A DNA stretch of 60,000 nucleotides from positions 33,142,501-33,202,500 of the forward strand of contig NC_092568.1 of the NCBI RefSeq assembly GCF_037975245.1. Direction: 5' to 3'. Positions 38,801 to 42,690 of this stretch are shown here, piece after piece; positions within the stretch are counted from its first letter, which is position 1; each line of letters starts with the position of its first letter. The notes beneath the pieces were generated by a model. It made no database searches and was not told the DNA's origin. It worked only from the letters and a program-made list of their open reading frames with translations. The translations under genes were made by a program, and so were the position numbers. Source of the DNA: Apostichopus japonicus. Lineage: Eukaryota > Echinodermata > Holothuroidea > Aspidochirotida > Stichopodidae.

Positions 38801-40906
38801 CAGGTTTAAACAGTGATGAACCAGGATAATAGAGATAACCTCTTCAGTGGATTATCCAGGTTTATCTATCCCCCCACCCCCCCCCCCCCAAAAAAAAGGA
38901 TTATCATCTAAGTGATCAACCAAATTTATGAATTCCTGAGTTTTTGGTTTTGTCATTCATGTGTGCTAAAATACTTTCTAAATTCAGAGAACCCTAAAGA
39001 AATTGTTGAGACCTGTAACTATACCAGATGCAGCATTGTTATTATCATCATGTGTTTACATGATTGTCTGAAAAAGTGTTTTTATTGAAATTAATATTTT
39101 CTAAATCAATATTTCAATATAGCCAAGGTCTACACAACACCATAGCAGCTGCACTCTAGCCTCAATCCTGCCTTACCACGCATTCCATGCCGAAGTTGTC
39201 ATGAAGCTGGGATATATACAATTTTGGACAAGAAATACACGTAGTACTGTACACACCATTACCACAGACCAACAGTATTTATATAAACTGTGGCACAATC
39301 AATGCTACCTGTGCTGTGAAAAATAACTGAGCTACTGTACTGTACTGTAGATGGGAAGTTGTATCAATTCCCTAATGAAAGTGCAAATCAGCCTGCCAGC
39401 TCTGCATGACAATTTAACTAAGTCTGTATCTGGAGGTAAATTTGTTAATTAAGCCTTCATCAAATCATGATATTTATTTAAATAAAAACTAAACTGAACT
39501 TCTGATTTAACTTCTAAGGGGCTGTGAAAGTGCTGCAGAACATGTACAGTATGGTATTTCAATACTTCTGACGTATTTAAGAGAAACAAATAATATTGCG
39601 CTCTTTCATCATGCTACCAAACAAATATTTCAATGTTTCTATTGAATGCCTAGTATTACCTACTGTATTTTTATTTCTTCTACCAGTAAAAGCTTGTATT
39701 ACACTGACCACATCACTAGTGCCAATTTGACCTATCATTGCTTTAAATGATCAACTAACCATCTACTGCTGTGAGCTCTACCAGCAAATGTATATACTGT
39801 ATGGAAACAACAGACTGTTAGACAACCTCTTGAGGAATTTGAGCTGTGACTGGAAGTACACTTCAAATTCTCCACTAATTAACAAGTTATGTCTAGGTGG
39901 GTATTAACAATATATATAAATCTATGAAAACAATTGTGGAGGGTTTTGATAACTGTACAAACATGTTGCAAGCTCGGTCCCAAAATGTGTTTATGGTACA
40001 AAATACCCACAATTCCACATTCTATGTTAATGGATACATGGTTAGACACTTTTTCGGTGTTACGTCAGGCTAAACAGTGAGCTGTTACTCAGACCAGGGC
40101 GCTGTGACAGGCCCCTGCTCAGACCATGGAGCTACAACCATGCACAGACCAACATTAAGTTTTATCTCTGGATTGATGGGTTTCTCTGAATTGAGACCTA
40201 CTGTACTGTACATGCAATGTGCCTTTGCTTGTATTTATAACGTTCAACACACACACGTCTAGTCACTCTCAAGTCTGCGTGGCATTTTCACTTAGGGGCT
40301 GTAAAAGTGCTGCAGAACAAGCATGGTATTCCAATACTTCTAACATATTTAAAAAAAAAACAAATAATATTGCGCTCTTCCATCATGGTACCAAACTAAT
40401 ATTTCAATGTTTCTATTGAATGTTTCTACAAAAAGCTAAAACAACCTACTGTACAAGAGAGAACTTTAAAACTTGAATGTCAAGTTCTATTCCGCAGAAC
40501 AGCTGTTTTTTTCATTACTTTAAATACTACCTGAACTCTCAAGTGAAAAACCAAAATGTAAAGGGATTTATCAACATAACAACATTAGATTCTTGACTAC
40601 ACCATAAAGTGCCTGCAGGTTGATAAATAACATCAGTGAATTTCATCACTCACCTACTGTAGCTCTGACTACAACTTTCTAGACAGTCTTACAATGTGAT
40701 ACCAAAATTAAAAGAGCTCTTCAAATTTCTTAATGATAAAAATATCAGCTTACTGTACCTCTAGGACCACAGACTGTTGATTCAAATCTACGTCTAAGTC
40801 GATGGGATTAGCCACAGCCATCTTGTCTCGCAAACTGATGATACGGTTCTGCTTCTGTGACTTCCTGCCTAAGGATACGCCTGGATGCTGGTCGATTAAT
40901 ACAGGT
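8961..40906 (-). CDS. ACSL: long-chain-fatty-acid--CoA ligase (ACSL1/5/6-type), 18 coding exons, N-terminus missing
   Basis: This gene-level entry joins the exons listed below. The enzyme activates long-chain fatty acids with ATP and CoA through an acyl-adenylate; family members sit on mitochondrial outer, ER or lipid-droplet membranes. The exons, all with GT-AG junctions and compatible phases, give 685 complete residues to the stop. Seen in order: [19 protein letters not shown], the P-loop TSGTTGDPKG split between two exons, the linker region [33 protein letters not shown], the signature [14 protein letters not shown], and the C-terminal [13 protein letters not shown] carrying the Lys expected for adenylation. 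All core motifs are intact. Length and motif spacing match vertebrate ACSL1/5/6 (about 700 aa) rather than ACSL3/4. The membrane-anchor exon upstream of 40906 was not found. One intron carries a DIRS element in sense orientation. Confidence 0.95.
9648..9719 (-). CDS. ACSL: ACSL exon
   Basis: Acceptor CTCAAAACAG|GAA, donor GAAAAG|GTAAGA; 24 codons: [17 protein letters not shown] then SGFEK. Confidence 0.95.
10604..10793. repeat. tandem duplication of about 95 bp abutting an ACSL splice donor
   Basis: Two diverged direct copies (about 10604-10702 and 10704-10793) share TTAAATTGTACACAA, TTAATCxATACAAAA and CAACAGTTTAGATGTAA. The right copy ends exactly at the donor of exon 10794-10895. The left copy carries the corresponding GGTGATAAC instead of GGTAATAAC. 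Confidence 0.8.
10794..10895 (-). CDS. ACSL: ACSL exon
   Basis: Acceptor CTTCGTAG|GCT, donor TTAACG|GTAATA; 34 codons: [16 protein letters not shown] then [15 protein letters not shown]. The donor region is duplicated in the intron (see findings). Confidence 0.95.
11233..11376 (-). CDS. ACSL: ACSL exon with FACS signature
   Basis: Acceptor AATCCTTAG|AAT, donor CTCAAG|GTAAGA; 48 codons beginning [20 protein letters not shown]. This is the exon directly downstream (in gene order) of the DIRS-bearing intron. The DIRS end lies only 43 bases from its acceptor. Confidence 0.97.
11420..11526 (-). repeat. DIRS left terminus and inverted repeat (3' end of element)
   Basis: It begins TTCCAAAACTTACTGG. 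The inverted-repeat part, 11458-11526, pairs with the right end. The unique outer part is longer than on the right, giving the asymmetric ends typical of DIRS1-like elements. Confidence 0.92.
11527..12005 (-). other. DIRS 3' non-coding region
   Basis: GC-rich, non-coding sequence between the left inverted repeat and the ICR. No reading frame or further repeat was recognised. Confidence 0.6.
12006..12094 (-). repeat. DIRS internal complementary region (ICR)
   Basis: Bases 12006-12057 are a perfect reverse complement of the left terminus and 12058-12094 of the right terminus. They meet at TTTTGGAA|TATTTAC. In DIRS elements this region templates completion and closure of the circular replication intermediate. 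Confidence 0.93.
12097..13110 (-). CDS. DIRS tyrosine recombinase
   Basis: It integrates the circular DNA copy without a target duplication. Starting from the ATG at 13110 it is 337 aa ([18 protein letters not shown]), a start just before the SAM-like core-binding domain ([37 protein letters not shown]). The catalytic domain shows the helix [19 protein letters not shown] with the first Arg region, HDIRG for the His-x-x-Arg box, and FVACYL with the candidate nucleophile Tyr. The frame stays open as far as 15057, but the upstream part is a shadow of RT and looks non-biological. It overlaps the RT frame by about 110 bases. Confidence 0.9.
   Translation of the reverse strand: MAADARRGTTAKTYDSRLRKFEQWCRPRQILLTKISLAQTAEFLLSLFREGKQVSTIKNYRSAIAAIHQGFPDGSTLGNNLDIAQLIKGMANRRPRVRRLAPSWGLSAVLHALAGPPYEPMANASLAALTKKTLFLIAVASARRRSCLHALTTKPNHIRFEGHGVRMVPDPAFIAKNQALTFLPGDIFIPEIKTLSSVAEDKRWCPVRALKWYLSRTEKLRQTTSLFILPRPPYTSASKDTLSRWLVETIRPFTTGAARPRAHDIRGISASTALFAGIPIEDILKAAAWKTPTTFVACYLTDTLHAEAAFGSAVMRGPAGNRSHPSGLPPSGSATRC
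12999..15059 (-). CDS. DIRS reverse transcriptase-RNase H polyprotein
   Basis: Copies RNA into DNA and degrades the RNA strand. The frame begins right after the gag TAG in the same phase. RT motifs are intact: [10 protein letters not shown] (A), [14 protein letters not shown] (B), YLDDWLVV (C) and [14 protein letters not shown] (D), then FLGA. RNase H follows with [37 protein letters not shown] and [10 protein letters not shown], so all the acidic catalytic residues expected are present. Then comes the DIRS-type C-terminal region with [15 protein letters not shown] and AYVFPPL. The conserved N-terminal block ([21 protein letters not shown]) lies upstream of any in-frame ATG. The first ATG, at about 14681, would fall inside RT. 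Confidence 0.93.
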   Translation of the reverse strand, partial: GCPPHRGHSAGGGRLTNFTQQWEFIGGDKWVLETVEHGYRIEFSSSPPFGGGGRQTPTPTDPVKRLILEGEILALLAKQAIVEVPGGTGPLFRSSFFLTKKRDDTWRPILNLKPLNTKFIRPKHFRMETLNIILPLLRKGMWAATVDLRDAYLHILVHKDHRRFLTFRYAEQDYQFRALPFGLSTAPRVFTRIAGAVVSYLRRRGVTLYVYLDDWLVVGSSQSEAADNVHKMLHTLRELGWIVNEKKSRLSPTQTTQFLGAILDFSAGVARPSEERITAVRTTTQQILSHQESPKMMWLRALGLMASLVDVVRLCRLHMRPLQLHLLKSADPTDPDMTTPIHRSEETTQHLRWWLDPDNWSQGVPFTIELPMTSVTTDASLTGWGAHWSNRTAWGTWSPTERSFHINILEMIAVKRALETFNEHIQGTITTVFTDNTTVVAYINRQGGTHSEKLCRLAWEVITAAEDSGTILRASHIAGKLNVMADALSRGHLDPNEWTLEQETCNRIFAIFGKPMIDLFATYTNSKLQTFCSRRFHPQAYHTDAMSLPWDHLEAYVFPPLCMVGQVLRKIRNSKGRFILIAPFWPRRPWFAEIPQLLMDVPASLPDKPHLLSQRQGTLSHPDIKGLQLVAWKLSGLPYDREVFQRQLPRWQPTLEGERPQRLTIPACGSSNSGAGLDRYCLLRSL
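15060..15868 (-). CDS. DIRS gag-like protein, C-terminal frame (-1 relative to the N-terminal frame)
   Basis: This frame is open from just after a TAA to the TAG at 15060-15062. It has no ATG near its start, so it is probably reached by a -1 shift from the preceding frame or was separated from it by an indel. The peptide [16 protein letters not shown], the helical [17 protein letters not shown] and [15 protein letters not shown] look like real protein, unlike the other frame over the same bases. The tail is Arg/Gly/Pro-rich. The RT frame continues in the same phase immediately after the TAG. Confidence 0.75.
15743..17185 (-). CDS. DIRS gag-like protein, N-terminal frame
   Basis: The first ATG is at 17185 ([11 protein letters not shown]). 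The frame is open further up, but from a non-AUG codon. An N-terminal cysteine cluster (CVSC...CPKC...C...CLVC) looks like a zinc ribbon. It is followed by an acidic Glu-rich stretch and a long Arg/Ser-rich region ([16 protein letters not shown], later [13 protein letters not shown]) suited to RNA binding. The C-terminal part includes [18 protein letters not shown]. The frame stops at 15743 in low-complexity [10 protein letters not shown] sequence, while the conserved-looking continuation lies in the -1 frame. The protein is assigned to gag from position and composition. Confidence 0.8.
   Translation of the reverse strand: MSRNQLKCVSCSMFRPGRAWDEHDLCPKCRSCTRRDPCLVCIKFSPTQWQEIDQWLKSLRTKLQGKLDLIPNDIGAEDIGGTGEREEEGEVEREVEESGQERAEGEREEREKEKERVPLTVPATSGVVTTKGKGRSKGKAPAKKRPLKKRHCSAGLEVTPQCGPQQDRPTERGPPATESSGPKESAIEGSVRRSRSHSREPEREPERRVPTEIPTRESRGRETSRRPRRDRSGTHSRSPRRKERRRHSPTSDESSESSDDGYRRAKRRRRSPRRRQEEEPAWLAQLTGLLRPLIEQRVTTVTDKAPGSTGSGPTTAPHPVSDPDALDCRASVNLSGLEDEGDLMDPTEPLDYDPMEDSFSRSYEPEEAPITGGALPQELMARAADIFRRHLGFEEPETQPQKAGRVSKLTATGEMSSKPKTTMPVDATCYDRFEAIADKNRWTVFPGQTGPGQTGQSGYQTRPGGRYSNAQPSPRRPKKG
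17186..17770 (-). other. DIRS 5' leader
   Basis: About 590 bases between the right inverted repeat and the gag ATG. It is more A-rich than the rest of the element and contains AACATGCTA-type short repeats near 17427-17470. It presumably holds the element promoter; no specific motif was identified. Confidence 0.5.
17771..17855 (-). repeat. DIRS right terminus and inverted repeat (5' end of element)
   Basis: Bases 17771-17838 are the reverse complement of 11458-11526 (core TGCGCCCTCTATGACCGGG). The outermost 17 bases (17839-17855, GAGGAGCGAAGTAAATA as read on +) are specific to this end and reappear in the internal complementary region. Confidence 0.93.
19107..19223 (-). CDS. ACSL: ACSL exon with GWLHTGD motif
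   Basis: Acceptor CCCTTCAG|GTT, donor TTCCT|GTAAGT; 39 codons. [16 protein letters not shown] then [16 protein letters not shown]. The Asp of TGD binds the ribose in this superfamily. Confidence 0.97.
19954..20115 (-). CDS. ACSL: ACSL exon with YGQTE motif
   Basis: Acceptor GTTGTTAG|GTG, donor GGAGAG|GTTCGT; 54 codons. [16 protein letters not shown] carries the adenine/Mg-binding YGQTE motif, then VGHVGPP and IKLVDV. Confidence 0.97.
20859..20954 (-). CDS. ACSL: ACSL exon
   Basis: Acceptor TTTTTTAG|GCT, donor TGTTGG|GTGAGT; 32 codons: [19 protein letters not shown] then FIRVCFGCW. The family usually has TGAAP where this copy has VSSAP. Confidence 0.95.
21676..21816 (-). CDS. ACSL: ACSL exon
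   Basis: Acceptor TATTCACAG|ATT, donor ATGCAG|GTGGGT. It is a lysine-rich linker with [15 protein letters not shown] and [11 protein letters not shown], matching the family's basic 'ASKRKE...LWDRLIFxKVQ' region. Confidence 0.95.
21817..23660 (-). other. ACSL intron
   Basis: 1.8-kb intron. At about 23375-23550 it holds one copy of a dispersed repeat (ACCAAAAACAA, ACCAAGTA, ATCGTGTTTACAAG, then CA-rich, then ATGACTGCATAG). Otherwise it is AT-rich with nothing recognised. Confidence 0.6.
23375..23550. repeat. dispersed repeat copy (family also at 35190-35640)
   Basis: Shares the ordered blocks ACCAAAAACAA(C/T)AGG, GTACTCA, ATCCACxxACCAAGTA, ATCGTG and CATGACTGCATAG with the three copies at 35190-35640. 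It ends in a CA-rich microsatellite-like segment. Confidence 0.7.
23661..23795 (-). CDS. ACSL: ACSL exon
   Basis: Acceptor TTTCCAAG|GCG, donor GATAAG|GTGGGT; 45 codons with [14 protein letters not shown] and [12 protein letters not shown], both diagnostic of ACSLs. Confidence 0.97.
24222..24299 (-). CDS. ACSL: ACSL exon
   Basis: Acceptor TTTAAAG|GTTGG, donor TGCCAG|GTACTT; 26 codons including [14 protein letters not shown], the conserved LPLAHMFER motif. Confidence 0.96.
25482..25555 (-). CDS. ACSL: ACSL exon with second half of the P-loop
   Basis: Acceptor CTACTTCAG|GTG, donor GTTAAG|GTATGA. It continues the P-loop as [16 protein letters not shown]. The Lys of PKG is present. Confidence 0.96.
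27113..27164 (-). CDS. ACSL: ACSL exon with first half of the AMP-binding P-loop
   Basis: Acceptor TTTGACAG|CCT, donor CACCACAG|GTGAGG; 52 bases. It encodes [17 protein letters not shown] plus the first base of Gly. TSGTTG is the phosphate-binding loop of adenylate-forming enzymes. Confidence 0.97.
27421..27462 (-). mobile_element. LINE 3'-end remnant
   Basis: Read on the minus strand, GCGCTATATAAATTTGG followed by (AAT)n matches the 3' terminus of the CR1/L2-like fragment at 4788-4815. Only the last few dozen bases are recognisable. Confidence 0.55.
27813..28830. repeat. minisatellite, 26/31-bp units
   Basis: About 37 tandem units of CC(T/G)(T/C)AACTTAGTTTATGTGTACATAT. Some units carry a 5-bp longer version with the perfect odd palindrome ATATGTACTGTACATAT. 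Unit types recur in a set order (two long, two TTAAC short, then CTCAAC), indicating higher-order amplification. Lies in an ACSL intron. Confidence 0.95.
29004..29385 (+). mobile_element. tRNA-derived SINE
   Basis: The head resembles a tRNA: an A-box-like GTGGTCAAGTGG at 29016-29027 and a B-box GGTTCGAGCCC at 29061-29071, spaced as in RNA polymerase III promoters. A conserved-looking central body follows (GTGTCCTTGGGCTAGGCAC, CACCCAGGTGTATAAATGGG), and the element ends in (TAA)n at 29369-29385. It has no coding capacity and was mobilised by a LINE partner. It is antisense to ACSL. No clear target duplication was identified. Confidence 0.88.
29517..29722 (-). CDS. ACSL: ACSL exon
   Basis: Acceptor CTCTATAG|CTG, donor CTGCAG|GTAAGG. 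The peptide [14 protein letters not shown]...[12 protein letters not shown]...[17 protein letters not shown] follows the ACSL layout between the substrate region and the P-loop. Confidence 0.94.
29778..29813. repeat. poly(T) tract of 36
   Basis: Uninterrupted T run in an ACSL intron, about 55 bases upstream (in gene sense) of the exon ending at 29722. Confidence 0.95.
30612..30711 (-). CDS. ACSL: ACSL exon
   Basis: The acceptor TTTACATAG|TGG is preferred over the nearer ATGTAG|ATT because it restores the invariant Trp after NRPE ([14 protein letters not shown]). The exon then reads [18 protein letters not shown] and ends in phase 1 at AACACTG|GTAAGG. Confidence 0.94.
31574..31675 (-). CDS. 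ACSL: ACSL exon
   Basis: Acceptor TTTTTCAG|GCC, donor CCCGAG|GTAAGT; 34 codons. It contains [11 protein letters not shown] and [10 protein letters not shown], equivalent to the conserved FIGIFAQNRPE of ACSLs. Confidence 0.95.
31676..33368 (-). other. ACSL intron, nothing recognised
   Basis: 1.7-kb AT-rich intron without recognisable repeats or coding sequence. Confidence 0.5.
33369..33436 (-). CDS. ACSL: ACSL exon
   Basis: Acceptor TTGCTGCAG|AAAATGG, donor ACTGAG|GTATTT. The peptide [11 protein letters not shown] then FKWVSYTE matches the conserved NGPCLG...YxWxSY segment. A long pyrimidine tract precedes the acceptor. Confidence 0.92.
33437..36047 (-). other. ACSL intron
   Basis: 2.6-kb intron with a purine-rich/G-rich tract at 33497-33571 on the + strand and a three-copy tandem arrangement of the dispersed repeat at 35190-35640. 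Confidence 0.6.
35190..35640. repeat. three tandem copies of a dispersed ~160-bp repeat
   Basis: Blocks starting near 35195, 35342 and 35480 share CTCC/TACCAAAA, GGTTCTT/GGTATTG, ATACC/ACACC AAGTATGAGAAGTATCCA and GAGATATCATGTT(T/C)AAAGG. The last copy ends with a CA-rich segment and CATGACTGCATAGG, as does the copy at 23375-23550. Confidence 0.75.
36048..36171 (-). CDS. ACSL: ACSL exon
   Basis: Acceptor CATTTTAG|GGAG, donor CAGTCTG|GTAAAT. The peptide contains [19 protein letters not shown], which corresponds to the family's tyrosine-rich 'YEGFxRG' region. It ends in phase 1 and joins the next exon to give ENGPCYG. Confidence 0.88.
36920..36943. repeat. (CT)n microsatellite
   Basis: About twelve CT dinucleotides. 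Confidence 0.9.
39516..39665. repeat. segmental duplication, copy A
   Basis: About 85-90 percent similar by eye to 40292-40452. Shared blocks include AGTGCTGCAGAACA, CAAATAATATTGCGCTCTT and ATTTCAATGTTTCTATTGAATG. Confidence 0.8.
40292..40452. repeat. segmental duplication, copy B
   Basis: Direct-orientation partner of 39516-39665, about 780 bp away. Copy B has an A-run where copy A has AGAGAAAC. Confidence 0.8.
40759..40906 (-). CDS. ACSL: ACSL, first visible coding exon
   Basis: Acceptor TTTGATAG|ACC, donor CTAGAG|GTACAG. The peptide starts [16 protein letters not shown], where Arg is completed by the first base, and ends [10 protein letters not shown]. It occupies the position after the N-terminal membrane anchor, where vertebrate ACSLs have a TRPK...PP segment. 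It is poorly conserved in between, so it is assigned mainly by its RP start, its phase fit to the next exon and the splice sites. Confidence 0.75.
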
Positions 40907-41170
40907 CTATCAAAGAAGAATACAGATCCCACAGATTCACAATATGCATAGGCTAGTCAATAGTTAGAATACCATTATTATTCAACTCAAGGTCTTTCTA
41001 TTCAAGGAGATAATACTGTGGAACAAATACTAGTGTACTGTGAGTTAATTGTGTACGTACCACATTAAACTACACAACAATGAATGTGCTTAAAGCTATG
41101 TTGCAAAATTGTAAACAACCCTCGATGTCTGTATCAGTCTCTCACTGAATGATGATAGCTCTGGCTCACA

Positions 41171-42690
41171 TTGAACAATAGCTTTATGAGTGTTGGAGTG
41201 TTTTGTGTTGGTGTGTTGGAGTGTTGCAAGTGTTGTGGGTTGGAGTGTTTTATGTTGGAGTGCTGTGTGTTGGAATGCTGTGTGTTGGAATGTTGCAAGT
41301 GTTGTGAGTTGGAGTGTTTTGTGTTGGAATGCTGTGTGTTGGAGTGTTGCAAGTGTTGTGAGGTGGAGTGTTTTGTATTGGAGTGTTTTGTGTTGGAGTG
41401 CTGTGTGTTGGAGTGTTGTGAGTTGGAGTGTTTTGTGTTGGAATGCTGTGTGTTGGAATGTTGCAAGTGTTGTGAGTTGGAGTGTTTTGTATTGGAGTGT
41501 TGTGTGTTGGAGTGTTGCATTGGTTTGTTTTCTGTTGTGTGTTGGAGTATTGCGTGTTGGAGTGTTGGAGTGCTGTAATTGGAGTGTTGTGTGTTGGAGT
41601 GTTTTGTATTGGAGTGTTGTGTGTTGGAGTGTTGCATTGGTTTGTTTTGTGTTGTGTGTTGGAGTATTGCGTGTTGGAGTGCTGTAATTGGAGTGTTGTG
41701 TGTTGGAGTGTTTTGTATTGGAGTGTTGTGTGTTGGAGTGTTGCATTGGTTTGTTTTGTGTTGTGTGTTGGAGTATTGCGTGTTGGAGTGTTGGAGTGCT
41801 GTAATTGGAGTGTTGTGTGTTGGAGTGTTTTGTATTGGAGTGTTGTGTGTTGGAGTGTTGCATTGGTTTGTTTTGTGTTGTGTGTTGGAGTATTGCGTTT
41901 TGGAGTGCTGTAATTGGAGTGTTGTGTGTTGGAGTGTTTTGTATTGGAGTGTTGTGTGTTGGAGTGTTGCATTGGTTTGTTTTGTGTTGTGTGTTGGAGT
42001 ATTGCGTGTTGGAGTGTTGGAGTGCTGTAATTGGAGTGTTGTGTGTTGGAGTGTTTTGTATTGGAGTGTTGTGTGTTGGAGTGTTGCATTGGTTTGTTTT
42101 GTGTTGTGTGTTGGAGTATTGCGTGTTGGAGTGTTGGAGTGCTGTAATTGGAGTGTTGTGTGTTGCAGTGTTTTGTATTGGAGTGTTGTGTGTTGGAGTG
42201 TTGCATTGGTTTGTTTTGTGTTGTGTGTTGGAGTATTGCGTGTTGGAGTGCTGTAATTGGAGTGTTGTGTGTTGGAGTGTTTTGTATTGGAGTGTTGTGT
42301 GTTGGAGTGTTGCATTGGTTTGTTTTGTGTTGTGTGTTGGAGTGTTGTGTGTTGGAGTGTTGCATTGGTTTGTTTTGTGTTGTGTGTTGGAGTATTGCGT
42401 GTTGGAGTGCTGTAATTGGAGTGTTGTGTGTTGGAGTGTTTTGTATTGGAGTGTTGTGTGTTGGAGTGTTGCATTGGTTTGTTTTGTGTTGTGTGTTGGA
42501 GTATTGCGTGTTGGAGTGTTGGAGTGCTGTAATTGGAGTGTTGTGAGTTGGAGTGTTTTGTATTGGAGTGTTGTGTGTTGGAGTGTTGCATTGGTTTGTT
42601 TTGTGTTGTGTGTTGTGTGTTGGAGTATTGCGTGTTGGAGTGTTGGAGTGCTGTAATTGGAGTGTTGTGTGTTGGAGTGTTGTGTGTTGG
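41171..42690. repeat. GT-rich minisatellite, 109/117-bp higher-order unit
   Basis: Built from the octamer TTGGAGTG and relatives. A landmark CTGTAATT recurs at 41573, 41682, 41799, 41908, 42025, 42142, 42251, 42410, 42527 and 42651. The spacing alternates between 109 and 117 (one extra TTGGAGTG), with one 159 and one 124 interval. Stop codons are rare, so frames of up to 556 codons appear on the minus strand and up to 283 on the plus strand. None is treated as a gene. Confidence 0.95.

Larger units (their letters stand above)
36172..40758 (-). other. ACSL intron, 4.6 kb
   Basis: Holds a (CT)n microsatellite at 36920-36943, a C-run/A-run at 38872-38897, and a duplicated ~140-bp segment (39516-39665 and 40292-40452). 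Many TACTGTA/TACAGTA heptamers are scattered through it. No exon was recognised. Confidence 0.6.
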
